A stretch of 64,000 nucleotides of DNA from positions 186,001 through 250,000 of the forward strand of contig BPKM01000002.1 of the NCBI GenBank assembly GCA_026005135.1. The letters run 5' to 3'. The notes under the pieces are model-generated. The model did not search any database and had not been told where the DNA came from. It was given only the letters and a program-made list of their open reading frames with translations. Each line of letters opens with the position of its first letter. The first letter of the stretch is position 1. The translations under genes and the position numbers were made by a program. This document shows, in pieces, positions 36,758 to 45,699 of this stretch. Origin of the DNA: Leptospiraceae bacterium (GTDB lineage Bacteria > Spirochaetota > Leptospiria > Leptospirales > Leptonemataceae).

Positions 36758-38184
36758 TATTTTTTATAAAATTTTTCTAAATATTGTTTTATATACATTA
36801 ATTCTTTTTTAGAATTTGCTTCGAATATAATTCTTATAATTGGTTCTGTATTGCTTGCTCTTAGATGAATCCAGCTTTTATTTTTATATAATATAAAAAA
36901 ACCATCTTCAGTGTTGATTTCTTCTATTTCTAAATCACCTGATGGATATAATTTAGATAAAATTTCAAACCATTTTATTAAAACATCATCTTTTTTATTC
37001 AAATTATAGGCAAATTTCATCTTTTCCATATAAAGTTCTGGCATAAGATTCATCAAATCTTCAATAGTAGTAGCATTCTGATGTGCCATAGCTGATAAAA
37101 TATAAACTATACCCGTTAACGAATCTCTACCTTTAGAAGGAATAGAAGGATCAATTACTCCACCATTTCCTTCTCCTCCAAATTTTGCATTTAATTCTAA
37201 CATTTTATTTAAAACATTTACTTCTCCAACAGGCGCCCTAATAACGATATGTCCATCTTCTCGAGAAACTTTTTCTAATATTCTTGAAGTAGAAAAATTA
37301 ATAACAAATTTTGATTTTTTTCGTAATTGTAATCGTTTTCCTAAATATGCTAAACCCAAAGTATATTCTTCGTTTATTGCTCCTTTAAATGGTGATCCAC
37401 AAACTAATCGATCCCCATCTGGATCAAGAGCAAATCCAACAGAAGCTTTTTCTTTTTTTAGAATTTTTGAAAATTGTTTTAATGCTTTTGGTGTTGGTTC
37501 AGGTGGTCTACAAAATTTTTTTGAAGGCTCACAATTTAAAGGGATAATTTCGCAATTTAACTCTTTTAACAAAATTGGTAATGCATACATTCCACTACTA
37601 TTGACTGGATCAATAACAACCTTATATTTCTTTTTTTTAATTTCATTTAAATTAGGAATTTGTTTTAAAATAGATTCTATATGTTTTTCTATACCTTCAT
37701 ATTTATATGTATTATAGTAAATCAAATCTGGCAAGGAAATCTTTTTATTTATATTGCGAAATAATTTTACATAATCTTCCTTATCGTAAAAATAACCATT
37801 TTTTTTTAAAAATTTAATACCATTCCATTCCTGAGGATTATGACTTGCAGTAATAATAATACCAGCATCTGCTTTAGAAAAATGACAGGCAGCTTTTATT
37901 GTAGGTGTAGGTGCTGTTCCAATGTTTAAAACCTTTTTATTATAAAAATTTAAAATACTTTCTATAAAATTAGTTATAACAGGAGAACTACTTCTTCCGT
38001 CATTTCCAATTACTATTGTATTTCCACTAACTTTACAAAAGGCTTCTATAATTTCTAATAACATTTTTGGATTAATACCGTCTGGAAATTTTACACGAAT
38101 ACCAGATATAGAAATTATTAAAATTCCATTTTCGATTCTATTAATATATTCTTCTGGTAAAGAAAAAGGTATATTTTTATTCAT
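36757..38184 (-). CDS. Phosphohexomutase (phosphoglucosamine/phosphomannomutase family)
   Basis: A 475-residue alpha-D-phosphohexomutase with four domains. The phosphoserine loop is ITASHNPQEWNGIKF, the metal loop is DPDGDRL, the sugar-specificity loop is GGEGNGGVIDP, and the phosphate-binding loop is RASNTEPIIRI. It interconverts sugar 1- and 6-phosphates for envelope polysaccharide or peptidoglycan precursors. The GEGNGG loop leans to phosphoglucosamine mutase, but the length and context do not fix the substrate. It is the first gene of the leftward operon with the ABC ATPase and the DUF115 protein. Confidence 0.85.
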   Translation of the reverse strand: MNKNIPFSLPEEYINRIENGILIISISGIRVKFPDGINPKMLLEIIEAFCKVSGNTIVIGNDGRSSSPVITNFIESILNFYNKKVLNIGTAPTPTIKAACHFSKADAGIIITASHNPQEWNGIKFLKKNGYFYDKEDYVKLFRNINKKISLPDLIYYNTYKYEGIEKHIESILKQIPNLNEIKKKKYKVVIDPVNSSGMYALPILLKELNCEIIPLNCEPSKKFCRPPEPTPKALKQFSKILKKEKASVGFALDPDGDRLVCGSPFKGAINEEYTLGLAYLGKRLQLRKKSKFVINFSTSRILEKVSREDGHIVIRAPVGEVNVLNKMLELNAKFGGEGNGGVIDPSIPSKGRDSLTGIVYILSAMAHQNATTIEDLMNLMPELYMEKMKFAYNLNKKDDVLIKWFEILSKLYPSGDLEIEEINTEDGFFILYKNKSWIHLRASNTEPIIRIIFEANSKKELMYIKQYLEKFYKK

Positions 38185-38279
38185 AAATCATAAATTTTCT
38201 TTTAAAGTAATCTTTGCAAGAATAAACTATATTTTTAAATATCAATTTACGAAAATTTAACTTTAAATAATTTTGTATT

Positions 38280-39401
38280 ATGAAGAAATATCTCTTCTTT
38301 AACATAGTCTTTATTTTAATATTCCTTTATTGTAAATATAACAATCATATATCTATAAAAAATTTAGAGAATACGGTTCAATCAAAAATTACACTTTCTA
38401 AGGAATGGAATGATCTAAAAAAATTTTTTTATGGTTCTGAAGTTTCACAGGATAGCTATTTATATAAATATCAGCAAGCAAATTGGTATATTAAAGAAAT
38501 AAAAAAATTAAAATCTATGGAATTAAAATTACAAGAAAGAAGAAGAATTATCCAACAATGGCATAAAGAAAATCTTACAGAAACTTATTATATTAAAAAT
38601 GCTGTATACTTATTAAGTGGTGCAGATTTATATCATTTTATGTTATTTTATCCAGAGGCAGATAATTATATTATGATTGCAATGGAAAAAACAGGTAATA
38701 TATTAAACAACTATTCGGAAGATGATTTAAAATTTGGTATTTTAAATATACTGAATATACTAAATAATTTAACCCATTCAGGTTATTTATTTTCACGTAC
38801 AATGAAAGAATATATGATTAAAAATGAATTAAAAAACTTATCTGGTACTCTTCCAGAAATATTATATTTTATTAATTTTTTTCATTATGATATTATAGAT
38901 ATTTATAAAATTTGTTTAAAATATAAAAAAGATACCTGTACTATACCTGGCTTACATTATAAAATTATTAATGAGAATCATCAAATAAAAAATATTTACT
39001 ATATTTCCCATAAATTAGAACCAGATGATTTTATAAATAATTCTATCTTAGATAGTTTTTTAAATAAATTTTCCAATAAGGGACTCTTTTTAAAAGCTGC
39101 TGTATATTTATTTCATTTTCAGGAATTTCTGGATTCTAATATATATCTTATAAATAATTTTAATAGTATTATACAAGATGATTCCGGCATACCATATAGA
39201 TATTTAAAACAAGGAAATTATAATATTAAATTATTTGGTGAATATAAAGATAAAACAAATCTAAAAAAAACAATTAATCCATTTCAAAAAGATTTATATA
39301 TAGATTTTAAAAATAATAAAGAAAAATTACCATTTATGTTTGGTTATGCTCAAGCTCGAAAAAGCAATTTATCTAATTTAATTTATGCTTATAGATTATA
39401 A
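38280..39401 (+). CDS. Hypothetical lipoprotein
   Basis: A 373-residue protein with a lipoprotein signal peptide ending IFLYC (Cys18). The mature part is helical in its first half (ELKLQERRRIIQQWHKENL) and mixed in its second half. I recognise no family. Divergent from the phosphohexomutase gene, it overlaps the convergent GT-C gene by 13 bp. Confidence 0.55.
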   Translation: MKKYLFFNIVFILIFLYCKYNNHISIKNLENTVQSKITLSKEWNDLKKFFYGSEVSQDSYLYKYQQANWYIKEIKKLKSMELKLQERRRIIQQWHKENLTETYYIKNAVYLLSGADLYHFMLFYPEADNYIMIAMEKTGNILNNYSEDDLKFGILNILNILNNLTHSGYLFSRTMKEYMIKNELKNLSGTLPEILYFINFFHYDIIDIYKICLKYKKDTCTIPGLHYKIINENHQIKNIYYISHKLEPDDFINNSILDSFLNKFSNKGLFLKAAVYLFHFQEFLDSNIYLINNFNSIIQDDSGIPYRYLKQGNYNIKLFGEYKDKTNLKKTINPFQKDLYIDFKNNKEKLPFMFGYAQARKSNLSNLIYAYRL

Positions 39402-41062
39402 TCTTTTCGAATCCATATATACATTGGATCACCAAAAATTGTATATTTAGGATGAATATATAATAATTCATAATATTTATTTAGAAAATTTATTTCTTCT
39501 TTATTTTCTGCATTATAACCATGTATAAAAATTTCAGATTTTGTTTTTTGTAATACATATAAATTAGGTGGTAAACTTTTATCAGTTTTACTCCATTCAT
39601 AATAATAACGTATAACTTTTTTAGAACATAAACCGAATAAATCTAATATATTTCCATCAGTATAATAAAATCCCATAACTCCAATTTCTGGAGATGCAAT
39701 TTCTCCTTTTATATGATTTTTTTTCAATATTTCAATAGCATCTTTGTAAGCTAAAAATCTTTCGATTTCCACTTTATCTCTCATACCTGGTGAATATAAA
39801 ATTCCGCGATATTCATCAAAAGGATATTTATTACGATTTATTAAATAATAATTTTTACCTAACATTAAAATTACAAATATTGAGGATAAAACTAAAATGA
39901 TTTGGTTAACATATTTTAAACTAATATATTGACTAATTCTATTAATGATTTCCTTTAATAAAAAATATGTTCCTAAACTATATAGTAAAAGATAAGAAAT
40001 TAATAAAGGTGGCAAATACCAGCTTTCTGCCCGTATTGTATAAAATACGAACAAAAAGAAAAAGTATGTATATATAAATAAATATAGTTTTACTAGATTT
40101 TTATTTTTATAAAAATAATACAAAAAAAATAAATTTATAAATATATAATAATTTAACAAACTTTTATTAGAATTTAATAAAAAATTTCCAGCTTTATTTA
40201 TATCTAATTTGTATACAATAAAAGTTGCTGGTTCAGTACCATATCTTAAAATAGGTGCTAACATACTACCCCAGAATTCATTTACAATTAATACTCTATC
40301 TCGAAAATTATTTAAAAAATCCTTATCTAATGGATAAACAGGAAACAATTCTTTCCATGCTTTTTTCGAGTTAATGGATTGTGGCAAAATTTGATCATAA
40401 TAAAATTTAGCAAAAATTATATATAAAAATACAAGAATTACTGGTAATATAAAATAATGTATTTTATATTTTTTATTTTTTATACCATAAAATAAACGAT
40501 AATATACTAATGGATAAATTACAATTCCTTCTATTCTTGTTAAAATTAATAAACTGGGTAAAATTAAATCTAAAAGATTATAATTTTCTTTATATAAATA
40601 AATATAAATATTTAAAAATAAAAGAAATGTAAATAAAGCAAACTCAAATCCATAACTATGAATTTTTATATTATAAGAGTTAATTGAACATAAGAGAGAA
40701 ATTAAAAACGATAGAATAATTGAGTTTGTTTCTTTATAAACTATTCTATAAATAATAATACCTGTTCCCATTAAAAAAATTGCATTAATATATAAAGCAA
40801 TCTGAGGTATCTTATCAACATCTATAATAAAACCTAATATTCCCAATAAAAAGGCAAACAATGGTGTACTGGAACCAAGTGTTCTTTCTGAATCATAAAT
40901 ATTCCAAACTAATTTACCATATAAAGCAAAATTTTTTGAATGAGTAAATGTTATATATGCATCATCATTAGGAAGTAAACCAATTAAAATTAAAACAACT
41001 GCACCGATAATACCCGGCAAAATCATCAATATATTTGAATAACTAATAGTAAATTTTTTCAT
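39389..41062 (-). CDS. GT-C-type membrane glycosyltransferase-like protein
   Basis: A 557-residue protein with about ten membrane helices. The N-terminal loop has PNDDAYITFTHSKNFALYGKL, the DD motif of GT-C (arabinofuranosyl- or mannosyltransferase-like) enzymes, followed by RTLGSSTPLFAFLLGI, typical of this group. The soluble C-terminal part has GEIASPEIGVMGFYYTDGNILDLFGL, also shared with family members. It probably transfers a lipid-linked sugar on the outer face of the inner membrane. The gene stands alone. Confidence 0.7.
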   Translation of the reverse strand: MKKFTISYSNILMILPGIIGAVVLILIGLLPNDDAYITFTHSKNFALYGKLVWNIYDSERTLGSSTPLFAFLLGILGFIIDVDKIPQIALYINAIFLMGTGIIIYRIVYKETNSIILSFLISLLCSINSYNIKIHSYGFEFALFTFLLFLNIYIYLYKENYNLLDLILPSLLILTRIEGIVIYPLVYYRLFYGIKNKKYKIHYFILPVILVFLYIIFAKFYYDQILPQSINSKKAWKELFPVYPLDKDFLNNFRDRVLIVNEFWGSMLAPILRYGTEPATFIVYKLDINKAGNFLLNSNKSLLNYYIFINLFFLYYFYKNKNLVKLYLFIYTYFFFLFVFYTIRAESWYLPPLLISYLLLYSLGTYFLLKEIINRISQYISLKYVNQIILVLSSIFVILMLGKNYYLINRNKYPFDEYRGILYSPGMRDKVEIERFLAYKDAIEILKKNHIKGEIASPEIGVMGFYYTDGNILDLFGLCSKKVIRYYYEWSKTDKSLPPNLYVLQKTKSEIFIHGYNAENKEEINFLNKYYELLYIHPKYTIFGDPMYIWIRKDYNL

Positions 41063-41132
41063 ATTTATTCCTGTTAATTAAATAAAGGTATTGCCAAAAA
41101 AATTTATTTTTTTTCGATTTAAAGTAAAATTT

Positions 41133-41558
41133 TTAGTTTAAATGTTTTATCAAAATATTGATATTTCCTTCTGGAATTTTTGGTTCATATTGAATTTCGT
41201 CCATTATGGATCGCACTAAAAATAATCCTAATCCTCGTGGTTTCCCCTTATTTGCATGTTGTTCTAAATCTGGATCTGTATAATTTAATATATTAAAATG
41301 TGGTGCATTATCTTCTATTTTTACAATTAATTTTTTATCAAATAATTGAAAATCAATATAAATAAAATTATTCGCTTTTAATTTATAACCATGTTCTATA
41401 ATGTTAGAAAGTATTTCATCAATTGCTAAAATAATACGATTTAATTCTACAATATCAATATAATTTAATTTTTCTTCAATAGCTTCTCGTATTCTATTTA
41501 ATTCCGAAAGTTGAGAATTAATTACAATTGAAAAAGATTTAGGATTATTTTGAGCCAA
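41133..41558 (-). CDS. RsbW-like anti-sigma factor serine kinase (HATPase)
   Basis: A 141-residue GHKL ATPase domain. The N box is LAIDEILSNIIEHGY, and the ATP lid has GKPRGLGLFLVRSIMDEI. RsbW-type kinases phosphorylate STAS antagonists and bind sigma factors or other partners. Here the STAS gene lies 3 bp upstream on the same strand, so they are a partner-switching pair. No sigma factor or phosphatase gene is adjacent. Confidence 0.85.
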   Translation of the reverse strand: MAQNNPKSFSIVINSQLSELNRIREAIEEKLNYIDIVELNRIILAIDEILSNIIEHGYKLKANNFIYIDFQLFDKKLIVKIEDNAPHFNILNYTDPDLEQHANKGKPRGLGLFLVRSIMDEIQYEPKIPEGNINILIKHLN

Positions 41559-41561
41559 TTT

Positions 41562-41909
41562 TTATGTTAAATGTTTAATTGCTTCTTCATTATTAGAATA
41601 AATCTTAAATAATGAAGTAAATTTTAACAAATCAAAAACATCTCTTACCTGTTTCTGGAGACCTACTAAAACTAAATCTCCATTTTTCGCTTTTGCTTCT
41701 TGTAAAAACTTTAAAAATACACCTATACCTGCAGAAGCAATATAATTTAATTTTTCTAAGTTACATATTATTTTCGAATACTTAGTCAACAGAGAAGATA
41801 AAACAGAAGTTAATTCTGGTGCTGTTTTTGCGTCTAATTTCCCTTCTATAGTTAAAATACAAATATTATTTTTAATATCCTGGCTTATTGTAAGATCAGA
41901 ATTTGACAT
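41562..41909 (-). CDS. STAS-domain anti-sigma factor antagonist
   Basis: A 115-residue STAS domain. The conserved phosphorylation region is LNYIASAGIGVFLKFLQEA, with Ser in ASAG as the target. The sheet and helix pattern match RsbV/SpoIIAA. It lies between the TetR gene (14-bp gap) and the RsbW-like kinase (3-bp gap). Confidence 0.88.
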   Translation of the reverse strand: MSNSDLTISQDIKNNICILTIEGKLDAKTAPELTSVLSSLLTKYSKIICNLEKLNYIASAGIGVFLKFLQEAKAKNGDLVLVGLQKQVRDVFDLLKFTSLFKIYSNNEEAIKHLT

Positions 41910-41923
41910 ATTCCCTCCATTTA

Positions 41924-42529
41924 TTATCTTACTACACCATATTCAAATATTTTTACTATTTCCATTGCCTGACTTTCTAATTCTTCATTTGTTACATTTT
42001 TATTATTCCAATTACTTATAATTTCTTTTATACCACCAAAAATAATATGAGCTGCAAGTTCAGTATTTTCTATTTTTACAATTTTATATTTTTTTCCTCT
42101 TTCTAAAATATCTAAAACTGCTTGATAAAAAATTCTCTGATACTTTGTTACTATTTTATCAAATTCTGGATTTAAACCTACGGGGGACTGAATAATTATT
42201 TTTAATAAATCCTGGTGCTGGTATAATGTTTTAAATAAAGAAGCTAAGCTTTGTTCAATGTTTTTTTTAAAATTATTTTTGCCTGTTTTTACTTCTTTAT
42301 TTAATCGAATTAAATCTGTTAATAAATGCTGATATAACTGTGCTGCTAATTTGGAAAATATTTCTTCTTTATTTTCGAAATATAGATAAAAAGTACTACG
42401 AGATAAGCCTGTTTCCCGAATAATATCAGAAATACTCGTATGATAAAAACCTTTTTCTGTAAATACTTTTCTTGCTGAATTCAGTATTGCTTCTCTATTT
42501 AATTTTTTCTTTTCTTCTCTTAATCCCAT
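41924..42529 (-). CDS. TetR/AcrR family transcriptional regulator
   Basis: A 201-residue repressor. The N-terminal HTH is LNSARKVFTEKG, TSISDIIRETGLSRSTFYLY and FENKEEIFSKL in the usual order. The C-terminal domain is helical and ligand-binding; Leu/Ile-rich helices fit a fatty acyl-CoA or other hydrophobic ligand. It is divergent from the acyl-CoA dehydrogenase operon, and an 18-bp palindrome lies between them, so it probably represses that operon in response to acyl-CoA or a related ligand. This is inferred from position. Confidence 0.88.
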   Translation of the reverse strand: MGLREEKKKLNREAILNSARKVFTEKGFYHTSISDIIRETGLSRSTFYLYFENKEEIFSKLAAQLYQHLLTDLIRLNKEVKTGKNNFKKNIEQSLASLFKTLYQHQDLLKIIIQSPVGLNPEFDKIVTKYQRIFYQAVLDILERGKKYKIVKIENTELAAHIIFGGIKEIISNWNNKNVTNEELESQAMEIVKIFEYGVVR

Positions 42530-42612
42530 AAGTTTGTAATAATTTATTTTTTATTTTTATTTCGGTCAATTCTATTTTAAAATTTAAATTTTTTTAAAAA
42601 AAACCCAAAAAA

Positions 42613-42630
42613 AATGACAATAGTGTCATT
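42613..42630. promoter_or_regulatory. Palindromic operator, probable TetR site
   Basis: AATGACAATAGTGTCATT has perfect 7-bp arms (AATGACA / TGTCATT) around 4 bp. It lies 83 bp upstream of the TetR gene start and 117 bp before the acyl-CoA dehydrogenase start, with TTGACG (possible -35) 8 bp to its right. The size and symmetry fit a TetR-family operator. Confidence 0.6.
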
Positions 42631-42679
42631 ATTTATATTGACGATTTTTTGAATTTGATTTTACTGGTACATAAATGGT

Positions 42680-42713
42680 GATTCATGATAAATCATAAGA
42701 TTTATGATGAATC
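42680..42713. promoter_or_regulatory. Long imperfect hairpin in acyl-CoA dehydrogenase leader
   Basis: Arms GATTCATGATAAATC and GATTTATGATGAATC pair at 14 of 15 positions around ATAA. A further GGT/ATC pair partly extends the stem. It lies 35 bp before the start codon. It could be an RNA hairpin in the leader, a second operator half-site pair, or an attenuator; no T tract follows. Confidence 0.55.
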
Positions 42714-42747
42714 ATCATTTGTAAAAATCATTAAAAAGGAGTAGTTT

Positions 42748-44661
42748 ATGGCAAACTTTTACGAAGACAATCAAGACTTACAGTTTTATGTAGAAAAAGA
42801 AATTCCCTGGGACGAAATAGTTAGAATTGTAGAATTTGATTTTAAAGCATTAGATGCCTTTACCTCAGTAGAAGAAGCTAAGGAATTTTATAAAGATATA
42901 TTTAGAGAAGTAGGTAGATTAGCAGCAGAGGAAATTGCACCAGTATCTCAAAAATTAGACGAAAAGGGTCTGGAATTTAAAAATGGAGAAGTATATGCAC
43001 CAGAAGAGTTTAATAAAATTTTTGAAAGATTTAAGGAAATGGGATTATATGGTATGTCTATTCCTCGAGAATTAGGTGGAATGAATTGTCCATTTATAAT
43101 GTATTTTATTAATGCAGAAATGATCGCTCGTGGAGATAGCTCTGTAATGAATCATTATGGCTTCCATACTGGTATTGCATTAGCACTATTGAAATATTCT
43201 ATTGAAGAAGGAAGTACTGAATTTCAGGTAGATCCACCAAAATTAATAAAAACACGATTCGAGAAAGAAATTTTAGAAATCGTAGAAGGAAAAGCATGGG
43301 GTAGTATGGATATTACAGAACCTGGTGCAGGTAGTGATATGGCTGCCATTAGAACTTATGCTGAGCAAGACGAAAACGGACAATGGTATGTAACAGGCCA
43401 AAAATTATTTATTACATCTGGTCATGGAAAACATCATATAGTTATTGCAAAAACAGAATTTGATGGAGAAAATAAATTTGCCTATGGTTTAGATCGTTTA
43501 TCTTTATTTTATGTACCTGCTTGGGAAGAAGATGAAAACGGAAATAAAAAAAGACATATAGAAATTATGGGATTGGAAAAAAAATTAGGAATCCATGCTT
43601 CTGCAACCGTTGCATTAAATTATGAAAGAGCTCCAGCACAATTGATTGGAAAAAGAGGGCAAGGTTTTAAATTGATGTTATTATTAATGAATAATGCTCG
43701 TATAAGTGTTGGATTTGAAGCTCTTGGATTATGCGAAGCTGCATATAGAAAAGCAAAAGAATATGCTGCTCAAAGAGAAAGTATGGGAAAAACAATTGAT
43801 AAACACGAAATGATAGCAGAATATTTAGATGACATGCAAACAGATATCCAGGCTATTCGAGCTCTTGCAATGCGTTCAGCATATCACGAAGAAATGAATC
43901 AACGTTTAGAAATTTTATTACTAACATTACCAGAAGAATATCCTGGAAGAGATGAATTTAGAAAACAACAAAAATATCATGCAAAAAAATCAAGAGAATT
44001 AACACCATTGTTAAAATATATTGCAGCAGAAAAATCTGTTGATATTTCGAGAAAAGCAATTCAAATTCATGGTGGATATGGTTATATTAAAGAATATGGG
44101 GTTGAAAAATTATTAAGAGATTCTATTATCTTCCCAATTTACGAAGGAACAAGTCAGATTCAATCCTTAATGGCTATGAAAGACAATATGATGGAAATTA
44201 TTAGAGAGCCACAAAGTTTCGTACAAAAATATATAACTGCCAGAACAAAAGCATTATTTAATCCAGATTCCAGAATAAGAAGAGTTGCAAAATTAGAAAT
44301 CATTGCTTATGACGTATTATTACTCTTATTAGCAAGAGTTACAGCATTAAAAATTTCTACCTTAAAAGATATTCCTATAGAAAGATGGGTTAATGTAATT
44401 ACATCAAACTGGGATCCTAAAAGAGATTTTGCACCAGCTCTCTTACATGCTGAAAGATTAACAAAAATCTTAGTTGATAAAGCAATATGTAAAATATTAT
44501 TAAGTCAGACATTACGACATCCAGAAAGAGAAGAACTCTTTTTAAAATACTTAGAAAAAGCAGAATTAAGAGTCGAAGCAAATTATAGAGAAATTACAAC
44601 TCTTGGTGATAGAATCTTAAAAGATTTATCAAATCATATGGATAAAGTTAGAGTAGCCTGA
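42748..44661 (+). CDS. Acyl-CoA dehydrogenase (long form)
   Basis: A 637-residue flavoprotein, longer than the usual 380-residue enzyme. The N-terminal and middle domains contain MSIPRELGGMNCPF and GSMDITEPGAGSDMAAIRT; the C-terminal domain has the catalytic Glu in PIYEGTSQIQ and IQIHGGYGYIKEYGVEKLLRD. An extra C-terminal helical region of about 150 residues resembles the FadE/AcdB-like long class. It oxidises acyl-CoA to enoyl-CoA. First gene of a rightward beta-oxidation-type operon, with a strong AAAAGGAG ribosome site. Confidence 0.9.
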   Translation: MANFYEDNQDLQFYVEKEIPWDEIVRIVEFDFKALDAFTSVEEAKEFYKDIFREVGRLAAEEIAPVSQKLDEKGLEFKNGEVYAPEEFNKIFERFKEMGLYGMSIPRELGGMNCPFIMYFINAEMIARGDSSVMNHYGFHTGIALALLKYSIEEGSTEFQVDPPKLIKTRFEKEILEIVEGKAWGSMDITEPGAGSDMAAIRTYAEQDENGQWYVTGQKLFITSGHGKHHIVIAKTEFDGENKFAYGLDRLSLFYVPAWEEDENGNKKRHIEIMGLEKKLGIHASATVALNYERAPAQLIGKRGQGFKLMLLLMNNARISVGFEALGLCEAAYRKAKEYAAQRESMGKTIDKHEMIAEYLDDMQTDIQAIRALAMRSAYHEEMNQRLEILLLTLPEEYPGRDEFRKQQKYHAKKSRELTPLLKYIAAEKSVDISRKAIQIHGGYGYIKEYGVEKLLRDSIIFPIYEGTSQIQSLMAMKDNMMEIIREPQSFVQKYITARTKALFNPDSRIRRVAKLEIIAYDVLLLLLARVTALKISTLKDIPIERWVNVITSNWDPKRDFAPALLHAERLTKILVDKAICKILLSQTLRHPEREELFLKYLEKAELRVEANYREITTLGDRILKDLSNHMDKVRVA

Positions 44662-44670
44662 TTATAAAAA

Positions 44671-44692
44671 GCCATCAGGAAATCCTGATGGC
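44671..44692 (+). terminator. Hairpin between acyl-CoA dehydrogenase and MaoC genes
   Basis: Arms GCCATCAGG and CCTGATGGC form a perfect 9-bp stem with AAAT loop, followed by AAAAATATTTTTTATATT. It is a terminator or an mRNA-processing or attenuation hairpin inside the operon. Confidence 0.7.
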
Positions 44693-44734
44693 AAAAATAT
44701 TTTTTATATTACTATAATAATAAAGGAGTAAACT

Positions 44735-45676
44735 ATGGAACTAATAAAAATTCCAAATGTTTCACCACTATATATTTTAGAACAAGTGGATGTATTAAAA
44801 GCAATTGGACATGCTGCGATACAGGGATTAACTCAAAAAAATACTGGTCAAGTTCGTATTGAAGATCTTTTTGAAAAACAATTTCCTGAATATCAGGAAG
44901 TTGTACCACCACGTTCAAATCAATTAATTGATGATTATTTAAAATTTCTAAAAGCTAATGTTAATGCTTATAAAAATGAGGTCCCATTTCACTTTTTTCC
45001 TCAATGGGCATTTCCCATATTAGAAAGAGCATTAAGTGATTTACCATTTAATTTTATACAGATCATGAACGCAGGATATAGAGCAGAAATCAATGTTCCT
45101 ATACCAAGAAATGAAAAGATCTATGTTAAAGCTCAAATACAAAAAATTGAGGTGAAAAATAATATTCTTTATATTACTACAAAAGTTATCTCAGAAACTC
45201 AAACTGCACCAGAAGCTCTAATTGCATATTTAACAGCATTACTTCGATTACCCAAAAAAGATAAATCATCTTCTAATGGAAAAAAATCTAAATCTTTACA
45301 AGAGTTTACAGTGCCATTCGAAGCAAAAGAAATTGCAAGATTTAATTTTCCCGCAAATACAGGATTAAATTATAGTATATTAAGTGGAGATATTAATCCA
45401 GTTCATTGGTTAGATCCCTATGCTCAAATGATGGGATTTAAAAGAGTTATCTTACATGGATTTGCTTCTTCTGCTTTTTGTATAGAAGCAATTAATAATA
45501 ATATTTTTGCAGGAAATATTCATAAACTTAAAGAAGTTGATATTAAATTTACAAAACCCTTACTTTTACCAGCAAAACCCAAATTATATTATTTAAGGGA
45601 AAATAATCATTTTTATCTTGCCGAAGCAAAATTAGCTCGTGCTTATATAACAGCAAGTTTTAAAACAAAGAACTAA
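44735..45676 (+). CDS. MaoC-like hydratase (hot-dog fold)
   Basis: A 313-residue protein with two hot-dog-like halves. The C-terminal half has the MaoC hydratase motif YSILSGDINPVHWLDPYA (catalytic Asp and His) and HGFASSAFCIEA. The N-terminal half lacks these. This resembles the actinobacterial/leptospiral HtdX/Y-type or FAS-II-type (R)-specific enoyl-CoA hydratases. It adds water to enoyl-CoA to give 3-hydroxyacyl-CoA. An AAAGGAG site precedes the ATG. It is followed by the FabG-like gene. Confidence 0.8.
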   Translation: MELIKIPNVSPLYILEQVDVLKAIGHAAIQGLTQKNTGQVRIEDLFEKQFPEYQEVVPPRSNQLIDDYLKFLKANVNAYKNEVPFHFFPQWAFPILERALSDLPFNFIQIMNAGYRAEINVPIPRNEKIYVKAQIQKIEVKNNILYITTKVISETQTAPEALIAYLTALLRLPKKDKSSSNGKKSKSLQEFTVPFEAKEIARFNFPANTGLNYSILSGDINPVHWLDPYAQMMGFKRVILHGFASSAFCIEAINNNIFAGNIHKLKEVDIKFTKPLLLPAKPKLYYLRENNHFYLAEAKLARAYITASFKTKN

Positions 45677-45699
45677 ATTTTATTTTAAGGAGGAATAAA

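Noticed and set aside
42638..42666. Standard promoter TTGACG plus -10 for the acyl-CoA dehydrogenase operon
   Set aside because: At 17-18 bp spacing the -10 would be TTACTG or TACTGG, too weak to claim; only the palindrome is listed.
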